A stretch of DNA of 64,000 nt from Saprospiraceae bacterium (lineage in GTDB: Bacteria; Bacteroidota; Bacteroidia; Chitinophagales; Saprospiraceae). Within the stretch, counting starts at the first letter, position 1. Every line of letters starts with the position of its first letter. Position numbers and translations under genes: made by a program. Positions 27,658 to 36,520 of this stretch are shown piece by piece. The stretch covers positions 62,001 through 126,000 of the forward strand of contig JAQXDE010000030.1 of the NCBI GenBank assembly GCA_029251525.1. Direction: 5' to 3'. Under the pieces are notes generated by a model. That model had not been told where the DNA came from, ran no database searches, and was given only the letters and a program-made list of their open reading frames with translations.

Positions 27658-28716
27658 ATGAGTAATAAAATTAAAAACCCTACACCACAGTCAATATCAA
27701 TCTATGCCTCCCTCGTAATTTCCATGGTTATCCTATTACTGTTTGGTGTATTTTCAGTCTCAAAATTAGTCAACTTTGATTTTACAGAAATTATTATTTT
27801 ATTTCTGAGTGTGTTTTTTACCTGTTATCTTGTTTTCTCTTACTTCTTAAAAAACTATATCTATCGTAAAATAAAATTGATTTATAAAAATATCAGAAGT
27901 ACTAAGATTACAGGTTCTGAAAACTCAAAATCTATAGATTTATCGAATAATGTTTTTCAAGATGTTGGAGAAGAAGTAGCGCTTTGGGCTGAAAATAGAA
28001 ATAAAGAAATAGAAACTTTAAAAGCTATGGAAACTTATAGAAGAAATTTCTTAGGGGATATCTCACATGAACTAAAAACACCCATTTTTAATATCCAGGG
28101 CTATATTCACACGTTGTTGGAAGGAGGACTTTATGATGAAAAAATAAATAAAAAATTTTTAACACGCGCAGCAAATAATGTTGAACGTTTACATTTTATA
28201 GTAGAAGATTTAGAAGCGATATCAAGGCTAGAAACAGGCGAAATGAAATTAGATGTTCAAACCTTTGGCACTAGAAAATTGACTGAAGAAGTAATTGAAG
28301 ACTTGGAAATGACTGCCGAGGAAATGAATATTGAATTATCCTTTAAAGAAGGGGCAGACCAAAATTTTGAAGTGAGGGCTGATAGGGAAAAGATCAGAAG
28401 AGTATTAATGAATCTTGTCGTTAATTCAATTAAATATGGTAAAATTGATGGTCATACTAAAATTGGGTTTTATGACATGGATAGTTATATTTTAATAGAA
28501 GTTGCGGACAATGGAATAGGGATTGAAAAGGAACATTTAAAACGTGTATTTGAAAGATTCTTTAGAGCAGATAAAAGTAGGTCCAGAAAGCAAGGAGGCT
28601 CAGGACTTGGCCTATCAATTGTTAAACATATTACTGAGGCACATAAGCAAACTATTAATCTAAGAAGTACATATGGTGTAGGATCTACATTTGGATTTAC
28701 TTTAGAGAAAGAATGA
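27658..28716 (+). CDS. Sensor histidine kinase (HisKA/HATPase_c)
   Basis: 352 residues. Two membrane helices (residues about 15-35 and 45-65) flank almost no external loop, so sensing is probably within the membrane or through a partner. The H box is NFLGDISHELKTPIFNIQGYIHTLLEGG. Further on are NLVVNSIKYG (N box), VADNGIGIEKEHLKRVFERFFR (G1/F) and GGSGLGLSIVKHITEAH (G2). I place the start at the ATG at 27658 because the upstream extension begins with TTG at 27649. Its partner is the regulator just upstream. Confidence 0.94.
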   Translation: MSNKIKNPTPQSISIYASLVISMVILLLFGVFSVSKLVNFDFTEIIILFLSVFFTCYLVFSYFLKNYIYRKIKLIYKNIRSTKITGSENSKSIDLSNNVFQDVGEEVALWAENRNKEIETLKAMETYRRNFLGDISHELKTPIFNIQGYIHTLLEGGLYDEKINKKFLTRAANNVERLHFIVEDLEAISRLETGEMKLDVQTFGTRKLTEEVIEDLEMTAEEMNIELSFKEGADQNFEVRADREKIRRVLMNLVVNSIKYGKIDGHTKIGFYDMDSYILIEVADNGIGIEKEHLKRVFERFFRADKSRSRKQGGSGLGLSIVKHITEAHKQTINLRSTYGVGSTFGFTLEKE

Positions 28717-28720
28717 TTTC

Positions 28721-28765
28721 AAAAAAATAGCCGAATCCTATGTAAAAGAACTCGGCTATTTTTTT
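28721..28765. terminator. Bidirectional terminator between convergent genes
   Basis: AAAAAAATAGCCGA and TCGGCTATTTTTTT form a stem flanked by A- and T-runs, so it can serve both the histidine kinase (plus) and the M23 peptidase (minus) messages. Confidence 0.85.
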
Positions 28766-28778
28766 GTTGAATTTGAAG

Positions 28779-30164
28779 TTAGGGATTCGATTTTCCCACT
28801 TTTTTATCAGCTTCAGTCTTTTCTCTCCCAGAATCAACTTCAACTAATGGAGCCTCTGCTTTAAATTCTATTAAGTTTAACTGATTAACAATTTCATCTT
28901 TTTTCTCATTAAACCTTGGAATATCACTCTCGGGCATAGGATCAGCGGGAGGAAAGTTTAATCTTCTATGATTAACCTGCCTATTGTTTTTCCAAAACCT
29001 AAAGCAAACGTGTGGGCCTGTTGCCAAACCGGTAGAACCAACATATCCAATCACCTGACCTTGTTTAACTTGAACACCTGGAGAAATTCCCTTAGCAAAT
29101 TTCTGCATGTGCAAATATTGAGTTTGATAAATTTTGTCATGCTTAATTTTCACATAATTACCATTCCCCCTCGTCCGACTAGCCTTTAGGACAACTCCAT
29201 TTGCAACGGCTAAAATAGGTGTCCCATAAGGCGCTGCGTAATCAGTACCTAAGTGTGCTTTTCTCCTTTTTAAAACTGGATGAAATCTATTCATGTTAAA
29301 CCCAGATGAAATCCGAGAATATTTAACTGGTGATTTCAAAAATGTCTTTTTCATTGGCCGACCCTCTAAATCATAATACCCATCATGTTGTTCATTTTCA
29401 AAATAAATTCCATGATATTCATTACTGTAATTTTTATAGTAAGCTCCTAAAATATCACCTACACCCACTACTTTACCATCGATTGATTTTGATTCATAAA
29501 TCACTTTAAATCGATCTCCATTTTGTACATGGTGAAAATCAATTGACCAACCAAAAACATCTTCTAATCTTGAAGCCAAATCATAACTCAAATTATTATC
29601 AACCATTGTTTGCCATAAGGAAGATTTGACTATCCCAGAAGAAGATTTGATTTGAGTCTTAATCTCTCTTTCAATAACTTTAGCAATTCCTTTTTCAATA
29701 TCATAGATAACATAACTATAGACATCTGGCTCATAAATAAAATATTGAGCTGAGGTTGAAGCGTCTTTAGATAAAATTATATAATCTTTCCCTGCTCTTA
29801 ATTTGGTTACTGAGAAAACATCTTCAGCATTTCGAGCTAAAGCATCAACTTTTTCATAAACTACATGGTGCTCATCTAATATTTCTGATAAAAATTCATT
29901 TGGCTTAATTGATGCTTTTTTGACATGAAATGTATCCAAAATAAAACCATATTTAAATTCAGGTTTAAATACAGGAAAGAAAGATAGCTTTTCCTCTTGA
30001 TTTGAATTAGATGCTAATTGGCTGGAAGTTCTCGGAAAGGATAAGAGGAGGTATGATATTAGGGCAAAGGTTGCCATGAAAATAATACTTCCTATTAATA
30101 ATTTCTTTTTATTGATTTGGCTCGAAATTGATTTGGTTCGCCCTCCCGTCTTATTTTGATCCAA
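28779..30164 (-). CDS. M23 family metallopeptidase, membrane-anchored
   Basis: 461 residues with a single N-terminal membrane helix (residues about 22-42), a periplasmic OapA/LysM-like middle region and a C-terminal peptidase M23 domain that cuts peptidoglycan cross-bridges or stems. Zinc ligands His304 and Asp308 are in AHLGTDYAAPYGTP. YLHMQKF carries the next His. The usual HxH third motif reads GPHVCFRFW with His385 but Cys387 where the zinc-binding His is normally found. The C-terminal 60 residues are charged. It is convergent with the kinase gene. It may act in cell separation or elongation. Confidence 0.9.
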   Translation of the reverse strand: MDQNKTGGRTKSISSQINKKKLLIGSIIFMATFALISYLLLSFPRTSSQLASNSNQEEKLSFFPVFKPEFKYGFILDTFHVKKASIKPNEFLSEILDEHHVVYEKVDALARNAEDVFSVTKLRAGKDYIILSKDASTSAQYFIYEPDVYSYVIYDIEKGIAKVIEREIKTQIKSSSGIVKSSLWQTMVDNNLSYDLASRLEDVFGWSIDFHHVQNGDRFKVIYESKSIDGKVVGVGDILGAYYKNYSNEYHGIYFENEQHDGYYDLEGRPMKKTFLKSPVKYSRISSGFNMNRFHPVLKRRKAHLGTDYAAPYGTPILAVANGVVLKASRTRGNGNYVKIKHDKIYQTQYLHMQKFAKGISPGVQVKQGQVIGYVGSTGLATGPHVCFRFWKNNRQVNHRRLNFPPADPMPESDIPRFNEKKDEIVNQLNLIEFKAEAPLVEVDSGREKTEADKKVGKSNP

Positions 30165-30404
30165 TTTTTTACAATTTAAATTGATGTGATATACTCCTCT
30201 GTTTTTAATAGTGGTAAATATAAAACACTTGTTTAGTTTGACATAATTTTAATAAAACTTTAATATTACAATTTCTACTTATTGTATGAGGATTAAATGA
30301 TATTTTTACAAAAGAATTAGTTTTTTTTACTGACTCATGGATTATTTAAAAAACTATGATGTAGACACAAATTATTGAATTACAACAATTTAAAGACATT
30401 TATA

Positions 30405-31007
30405 ATGAAAATAAAATACACTAATACATTTTATCTTGTTCTCTTAATGGTTACGATTAGTAGTTGTGTTAAAATTCCTAAAATTCAAATGGGTAATAAC
30501 GTGCAACAAATATATTCATCGAAAGCAATTTTGAAAAATGGAGATATTTTAAAAATGGTGAAAAAGGTTTCTGAATGTACAACCACCATTATATTGGTTC
30601 GTCATGCTGAAAAAATGAAAGATCAAAAAGATCCTAATTTGACTAAAGAAGGAAATATGAGGGCAGAGAAATTGAAAGATATACTCTCTACTATTTCCTT
30701 AAACCAAATTTATTCTTCTGATTATAATCGAACTCAACAAACAGCAAAACCTACTTCAAATGCACAAGGAATAAAGGTTACCAGTTATAATCCAAGAGCA
30801 CTAAATGAGTTTGGAAATATGGTAGTTGAAACTAAAGAAGGAGAGAATATCTTGGTAGTAGGACACTCCAATACAACACCAGTTTTGTTAAACTATTTCA
30901 TGAAGGAAGAGATTGTCAAATCCATATCTGAATCTGATTATGGAAACTTATTCGTAATAAATATTGACAAAAAAAAGCAAGCGAAGACATTGATTTTGAG
31001 ATTTTAA
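30405..31007 (+). CDS. Lipoprotein histidine phosphatase
   Basis: A 200-residue protein with a lipoprotein signal ending VTISSC (Cys21), which is why the ATG at 30405 is preferred over the in-frame ATG at 30375. The phosphatase motifs are ILVRHAEKMKDQKDPNLTKEG (phospho-His), YSSDYNRTQQTAKP and ILVVGHSNTTP (second His). It is exported and membrane-attached, so its substrate is probably extracytoplasmic, perhaps a sugar or phospholipid phosphate. Confidence 0.87.
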   Translation: MKIKYTNTFYLVLLMVTISSCVKIPKIQMGNNVQQIYSSKAILKNGDILKMVKKVSECTTTIILVRHAEKMKDQKDPNLTKEGNMRAEKLKDILSTISLNQIYSSDYNRTQQTAKPTSNAQGIKVTSYNPRALNEFGNMVVETKEGENILVVGHSNTTPVLLNYFMKEEIVKSISESDYGNLFVINIDKKKQAKTLILRF

Positions 31008-31040
31008 TAAAAAAACAAGGAATATAACATTATGGTTAAA

Positions 31041-31077
31041 AAAAGAGCTACTTCGTTTAAAGTAGCTTTCTTTTTTT
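31041..31077 (+). terminator. Terminator after the lipoprotein phosphatase gene
   Basis: The stem AGCTACTT (31046-31053) / AAGTAGCT (31060-31067) is followed by a T-rich run. Confidence 0.8.
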
Positions 31078-31257
31078 GATATTCATTGATGATCAAGCCT
31101 TATGTGGGTGATTTAATTATAGGTAATAATTCATATCCTCAATTGTATCACATAATAAAAGGAAGGAAAACATAAAGACTTAGATAACACGAATCAGAAT
31201 ATGATCACTCCAGCTTTTGATCTGTTCTAAAATTGTTTTATATCTTTTGGCCAAACA

Positions 31258-31617
31258 GTGTATAGTAATTCAAGTATTCAACCAGAATATAAATTCACTG
31301 TTTTTTATTTATATGATTTTACTTCTTTGGGCAATTTTTCAAGAATTAAAGCTGCTAATTTTTTAATTTACATTAATCCTTTTATATTATTAATACCATT
31401 GGATATCAAAAACTTTTGGAGTAAAATTCAGCTGTTTATCAGTATTTATAAATTTCAAATGCAATTAGTTGAAAAATTTGATAAAATAAATGAGGAAAAA
31501 CTCATTTATTCCCGTAAAATATTAAAAGCAGGAGTTTATGTTTTTGAATTAAGCGATGGGAAAACTACTTTTGCATTTCGAAAAAAAAATCATCGTTTTC
31601 TAATGGTTCACCTTTAA
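31258..31617 (+). CDS. Doubtful small ORF with a T9SS-tail-like C-terminus, possible gene remnant
   Basis: A 119-codon frame starting at GTG 31258, with no ATG at its start and no signal peptide. The first 70 residues look like nothing recognisable. The last 45 (EEKLIYSRKILKAGVYVFEL, then SDGKTTFAFRKK) resemble the end of a T9SS sorting domain, which usually ends LxxGxYxxxxxxGxxxxxKKxxx. It may be a fragment of a lost secreted-protein gene or chance. It lies in a 640-bp gap before valS. Confidence 0.3.
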   Translation: MYSNSSIQPEYKFTVFYLYDFTSLGNFSRIKAANFLIYINPFILLIPLDIKNFWSKIQLFISIYKFQMQLVEKFDKINEEKLIYSRKILKAGVYVFELSDGKTTFAFRKKNHRFLMVHL

Positions 31618-31646
31618 CCATTCACCATTAATCATTATATTAAATT

Positions 31647-34373
31647 ATGCCAATTTCAACACAATACAACGCATCAGATACAGAAAGTAAATGGTATCAA
31701 CATTGGATGGAAAAAAACTATTTCCACTCTACTCCTGACGAACGAGAATCCTACAGTATAGTTATTCCTCCACCAAATGTAACTGGTGTTTTGCACATGG
31801 GACATATGTTGAATAATACAATTCAGGATGCATTGATTCGGAAAGCTAGGCTGGAAGGAAAAAATGCATGTTGGGTACCTGGGACAGACCATGCCTCCAT
31901 TGCAACGGAAGCCAAGGTTGTGAAACTATTGAGAGAAAAAGGTATAAAGAAATCTGACATTTCAAGAGAAGAGTTTTTAGGATATGCTTTTGATTGGAAA
32001 GATAAATATGGAGGTATAATACTTGATCAATTAAAAAAACTTGGCGCCTCTTGTGATTGGGAACGAACTCGATTTACAATGGAAGAAAAATTATCGAAAG
32101 CGGTCATTAAAGTTTTTGTCGATTTACATAAAAAGGGAAAAATTTATCGAGGTAAGAGAATGACTAATTGGGATCCTTCAGCTCAAACAGTTTTATCAAA
32201 CGAAGAGGTGCTTCATTCAGAAGAAAACTCTCATTTACATTATGTTAGATATAAAATTGAAGGTACTCAAGATGAGTGGATTACCATCGCAACTACTCGT
32301 CCTGAAACAATTTTAGGAGATTCTGCCATTGCAGTTAATCCGAAAGATGAAAGGTATTCTCACTTGAAAGGGAAACGTGCTATTGTTCCTTTAATTAACC
32401 GTTCAATCCCGATCATTTTTGACAGATATGTGGAAACTGATTTTGGTACTGGTGCACTTAAAGTTACACCGGCTCATGATATGAATGACTATGAAATTGG
32501 ACAACGCCATGAATTAGAAATCATCGATGTATTTAACGATGATGGAACAATGAGTGAAGCAGCTCAAATGTATCTCGGGGAGGATAGATTTAAAGCTAAA
32601 AAAATGATTTTAAAAGATTTAGAAGCATCAAGTAACTTGGTAAAAATAGAGCCATATCAAAATAAGGTTGGTAGATCTGAGAGAACCAATGCCATTGTTG
32701 AGCCTAGATTAACTTTACAATGGTTCTTAGACATGAAAGAGTTATCAAAGACTGCTTTAAATGCTGTGAAGGAAGGTGAAGTTAAATTTTACCCAGATCA
32801 TTTTTTCAATATGTACCGTAATTGGTTAGAAGAGGATAAAGTAAAAGACTGGTGCATAAGTCGTCAATTGTGGTGGGGTCAAAGAATTCCTGCCTACTAC
32901 TATGAAGATCATTTTTTCGTAGCAGAAACCGCAGAAGAAGCTTTAGCTGAGGCTAAAGTTAAGACAGGAAACAATGATTTAACAATTAAAGATTTACATC
33001 AAGATGAAGATGTAATGGATACTTGGTTTAGTTCATGGCTTTGGCCGATAAGCGTTTTTGATGGCTTCGAAAATCAAGAAGAATTAAAATATTATTATCC
33101 AACTAATGTTTTGGTAACGGGTTGGGATATCATTTATCTATGGGTAGCAAGAATGATCATGGCAGGATATGAATGGTCTGAAGATTTATTAGGAAAAGCT
33201 TTTATTGAAAAGAATGGAAAACAGCCATTTAAAGATGTTTACTTCACCGGGATGGTTCGAGATGCTCAACGTAAAAAGATGAGTAAGTCTCTAGGAAATT
33301 CTCCTGATGCATTAAATTTGATTGATAAATATGGAGCAGATGGCGTTCGATTTGGAATGCTCTCAAGTGGTTCCGCAGGGAATGATATCATTTTTGATGC
33401 ACCAATTGATCCAAAAACCAAGAAAGCTGTCGATGAAAGTAAGTTATGTAACCAAGGTTCTGCATTTTGCAATAAGATGTGGAACGCAATGCGAATGCTT
33501 AAGCTGCTAGAAAAAGTAGAAAAGTCATCTTCTATTTCTGCTCAGAAAATAAACCCATTAGCTCAAGCATGGATGGATAATAAATTAAATCAGCTATTAG
33601 AAACGCTTGAAGGTAATTACGAAAATTATAAGTTGGGTGATGCAATGATGAACTTATATAATTTCATTTGGAACGATTTCTTTTCTGAATACTTAGAAAT
33701 GATCAAACCCACTTATGGTGAACCAATTGATCAAGCAACTTATGATGAGGCAATTGTATTTTTTGAAAAATTAATGACTGTTTTGCATCCTTTAATGCCT
33801 TTTATAACAGAGGAGCTCTGGCATCAATTAAAAGACCGATCAGAAGGGGAGGACTGCGTGATTAGTAATTATCCAACTGTTGGTTTATTTGATAAAAAAG
33901 CTTTTCAAGAAGTAGATCAAGCTATCGACATAATTTCAAAAATTCGTGCAACTCGGAAGGATAAAGGAATGAAGGATAAGGAACCTTTAAAACTATTTGT
34001 ACAAAATTCAGAAACTGCTAACCTAATTTTCAAACGGGAAGGAATACGGGAGATTATTGAAAAACGAGGTTTTATTTCTGAAATTCATTTTACTGATTCT
34101 GAAGATGTAGATGGTACTATTTCTTTTGTTTCCGAAACCGATAAATTCTTTTTAGAGGCAAATATTAAAATCGATGTAGAAGCTGAGAAAGAGAAATTCA
34201 CAAAAGAATTAGACTACACAAAAGGGTTTGTGAAAAGTATTGAAAAAAAATTGGGGAATGAGCGATTTGTTCAAAATGCACCAGCAGCAGTAGTTGAAAA
34301 TGAGCGAAAAAAATTAGCAGATGGTTTATCGAGAATTAAAATGCTTGAGGAAAGTTTAGCCCAATTAAAATAA
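31647..34373 (+). CDS. valS: Valyl-tRNA synthetase
   Basis: A 908-residue class I aminoacyl-tRNA synthetase that charges tRNA-Val and edits Thr. The catalytic motifs PPPNVTGVLHMGHML (HIGH) and KMSKSLGNSPD (KMSKS) are present. The editing domain has TTRPETILGDSAIAVNP. The anticodon-binding part includes PLMPFITEELWHQL. A C-terminal coiled coil (residues about 840-905) is typical of bacterial ValRS. The length is normal and a terminator follows. Confidence 0.98.
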   Translation: MPISTQYNASDTESKWYQHWMEKNYFHSTPDERESYSIVIPPPNVTGVLHMGHMLNNTIQDALIRKARLEGKNACWVPGTDHASIATEAKVVKLLREKGIKKSDISREEFLGYAFDWKDKYGGIILDQLKKLGASCDWERTRFTMEEKLSKAVIKVFVDLHKKGKIYRGKRMTNWDPSAQTVLSNEEVLHSEENSHLHYVRYKIEGTQDEWITIATTRPETILGDSAIAVNPKDERYSHLKGKRAIVPLINRSIPIIFDRYVETDFGTGALKVTPAHDMNDYEIGQRHELEIIDVFNDDGTMSEAAQMYLGEDRFKAKKMILKDLEASSNLVKIEPYQNKVGRSERTNAIVEPRLTLQWFLDMKELSKTALNAVKEGEVKFYPDHFFNMYRNWLEEDKVKDWCISRQLWWGQRIPAYYYEDHFFVAETAEEALAEAKVKTGNNDLTIKDLHQDEDVMDTWFSSWLWPISVFDGFENQEELKYYYPTNVLVTGWDIIYLWVARMIMAGYEWSEDLLGKAFIEKNGKQPFKDVYFTGMVRDAQRKKMSKSLGNSPDALNLIDKYGADGVRFGMLSSGSAGNDIIFDAPIDPKTKKAVDESKLCNQGSAFCNKMWNAMRMLKLLEKVEKSSSISAQKINPLAQAWMDNKLNQLLETLEGNYENYKLGDAMMNLYNFIWNDFFSEYLEMIKPTYGEPIDQATYDEAIVFFEKLMTVLHPLMPFITEELWHQLKDRSEGEDCVISNYPTVGLFDKKAFQEVDQAIDIISKIRATRKDKGMKDKEPLKLFVQNSETANLIFKREGIREIIEKRGFISEIHFTDSEDVDGTISFVSETDKFFLEANIKIDVEAEKEKFTKELDYTKGFVKSIEKKLGNERFVQNAPAAVVENERKKLADGLSRIKMLEESLAQLK

Positions 34374-34390
34374 AATAGCAATTTTTATCA

Positions 34391-34430
34391 AAAAAAATCC
34401 TTCTAGATAAATTTCTAGAAGGATTTTTTT
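34391..34430. terminator. Bidirectional terminator between valS and the T9SS cargo genes
   Basis: A 17-bp inverted repeat (AAAAAAATCCTTCTAGA with TCTAGAAGGATTTTTTT) closes a 6-nt loop between two convergent genes. Confidence 0.88.
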
Positions 34431-34445
34431 TGATAAAGTAATTAG

Positions 34446-36299
34446 TTATTTAGCCACTACAAATTGCTTTGTTCTTACACCTTTTGGTGTAATCACTTGC
34501 AAAGTATAAGTACCTTGAACAAAATTAACTGTATTTATTTGTGAAATTTGTTTGTTAATTTTGCTGAGGTTTTTAATTAAAATTTCCTTTCCAGACATAT
34601 CAGTAATTTTAACAATTACCTCATCAAAAATTTCTACGAAATCTAGTTCTAAATTCAATTCTTCTTGAACTGGATTAGGAAAAATATTGACAATGTTCTC
34701 AGCATCCAATTGATTATCAATTGCAACCATAACTTCCGGATTAATATGCATTCTAATTCTAGGAGCGTAAATTACTTGGCTTAAATCAGCACCTGTTCCA
34801 ATTTCAGTAGTATTCCAAAATGATCCATACCTTTCAGTATTGAGTGAATCATTTAGAAAAGTCATAGCTGAGTAATCCCATACCCCTGTTCCACCGATAA
34901 ATACAGATTCAGTTGCTCCAGTAGGTGGAGAAGTTTCTACAGCTAAAAGATAGTGAGTATCATCTTTTAGTCTTATTTGATCATCAGGTGAAGTATCCCA
35001 ATTTTCTAGCACTATTTGTACATCAGTATCATTAGATTGTATTGTGTAACCTGCATTAGCTACAATAGTACCACCAATAGTTCCATCTCTTTCGCCACTT
35101 TGGGCAATTCCATCGTCATTAATGTCTTCCCATTCGTATAGATAAACATTGATAAATCCTCCAGCAGATTCTGCAGCATTTCCTATTGAAAACAGAATCG
35201 AAGTACAAGTAAAGTCATCACCATTTGGAACGTAGTAATGATTTGCAAGAGTCCATGGAGTTGCATCTGCTCCCGGAGGACCACCAAATCCATTTGAATC
35301 AAATTCTTTAGAAAAAACAGAATCACTTATTGCGAATTGAAAGGCAATTTCATTATTCCCTGGTGCTAAATCTGTCGAATCCATTGAAATTGTATACGAA
35401 GCATCATATGCTACGTTTGGATCAGCTGCAGGTACATATCTTTCTGGGAAAATTCTATTTTCATCCAAGGCTCCTGCTATTACTGTCCCATAATCTAGGT
35501 CTTGATTATGGACAACACCATTTGTTGCTGTAGAAATATTAATATTTAGGTTAACTCCAGATGCATCCATCTGTCCTATGTTCTCCACATCGCACAAAAA
35601 TCCAATACCTATTGGATCAATTTGGCTAGCAGGAGTATTAATACTCGGGGGTATAGCAAAAAAGTTGGTATTTACTCTCATATCAAAAAATGGAGTAGGG
35701 TCGATATTGGAAACATCAATATCATCAATTTGCCAAGAATATGCACAACCTTCATTTGAAAAAAATCTGAAAGCTATAATTACATCACTTTGATTAGCGG
35801 CTATTGAAGAAATTGGAGTGCTTGAAACAACTGGATTTTCTGATCCAGCAAAATCATTGTTGACTAAATCGGGATATAATTCATATTCTGTCCAATTAGT
35901 CCCTCCATCTACACTTACTTCAAGAAAAATCTGGTCGTTAAATCTCCTGTAATAGTGTTCAAAAGAGACCACTACATCATCAAATGCTGTAGCATCAAAA
36001 GAGGGTGAAATTAACCAAACATCTTGCGGTCCTTCACAGTTTAAATCCGAATCAAATAACATAAATCCATTAGCTGCAGTAGTTGATGTTATAGCTCCAA
36101 TAGAGAATGCTCCTTGGGGACCGTCAGTGGAGTAAATCCAATTAGAGGAGGCATTTACAGAACTTCCGTCCATTTGGGAAACAGTCCAACCAGCTGGAAT
36201 TCCTCCATCGAAATCTTCCGAAAAAATTTGTGCATTAATATTAATACAAAACAATAACGTAAAAGCTAACAAGTAGGTTTTAGTAAAATTCTTAATCAT
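34446..36299 (-). CDS. Secreted protein with choice-of-anchor-J-type domain and T9SS sorting domain
   Basis: 617 residues. A signal peptide ends ININAQ. Residues about 25-190 form a MAM/choice-of-anchor-J-type beta-sandwich (FSEDFDGGIPAGWTV, LFDSDLNCEGPQDVWLISP, AYSWQIDDIDV). The middle contains two further beta domains, including YLYEWEDINDDGIAQSGERD, a Ca-loop-like segment shared with the next two genes. A type A T9SS sorting domain ends the protein (NIFPNPVQEELNLELD ... FVQGTYTLQVITPKG). It is the third and most divergent member of a tandem family in this window. Its role may be surface adhesion or peptidase-like, but no catalytic motif is seen. Confidence 0.88.
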   Translation of the reverse strand: MIKNFTKTYLLAFTLLFCININAQIFSEDFDGGIPAGWTVSQMDGSSVNASSNWIYSTDGPQGAFSIGAITSTTAANGFMLFDSDLNCEGPQDVWLISPSFDATAFDDVVVSFEHYYRRFNDQIFLEVSVDGGTNWTEYELYPDLVNNDFAGSENPVVSSTPISSIAANQSDVIIAFRFFSNEGCAYSWQIDDIDVSNIDPTPFFDMRVNTNFFAIPPSINTPASQIDPIGIGFLCDVENIGQMDASGVNLNINISTATNGVVHNQDLDYGTVIAGALDENRIFPERYVPAADPNVAYDASYTISMDSTDLAPGNNEIAFQFAISDSVFSKEFDSNGFGGPPGADATPWTLANHYYVPNGDDFTCTSILFSIGNAAESAGGFINVYLYEWEDINDDGIAQSGERDGTIGGTIVANAGYTIQSNDTDVQIVLENWDTSPDDQIRLKDDTHYLLAVETSPPTGATESVFIGGTGVWDYSAMTFLNDSLNTERYGSFWNTTEIGTGADLSQVIYAPRIRMHINPEVMVAIDNQLDAENIVNIFPNPVQEELNLELDFVEIFDEVIVKITDMSGKEILIKNLSKINKQISQINTVNFVQGTYTLQVITPKGVRTKQFVVAK

Positions 36300-36332
36300 G
36301 ATATAATTTTTGGTTTAAATAAAACGTCAGTT

Positions 36333-36340
36333 CAAAATTA
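36333..36340 (-). promoter_or_regulatory. -7 promoter element for the T9SS cargo gene at 34446-36299
   Basis: The minus strand reads TAATTTTG, an exact TAnnTTTG match, about 34 bp before the ATG. No clear -33 element. Confidence 0.45.
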
Positions 36341-36444
36341 CTTATTTCTTTGAAACCTAATTGATAATATGGTGACATATTTACTTATTGAATTATTTAG
36401 TCCATGACAATTATAAAACAAATTATAAATACAACAACATCAAT

Positions 36445-36486
36445 AAAAACAAAAACAGGAATTATCAGATTAATCTGATAATTCCC
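36445..36486 (-). terminator. Terminator built on a 28-bp perfect palindrome
   Basis: GGAATTATCAGATT followed directly by its reverse complement (36458-36485), with TGTTTTTGTTTTT after it on the minus strand, 36 bp past the stop of the upstream T9SS gene. Confidence 0.8.
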
Positions 36487-36520
36487 GTTCTCATAGGTTA
36501 TAAGAAATTATTCCTTGTAA

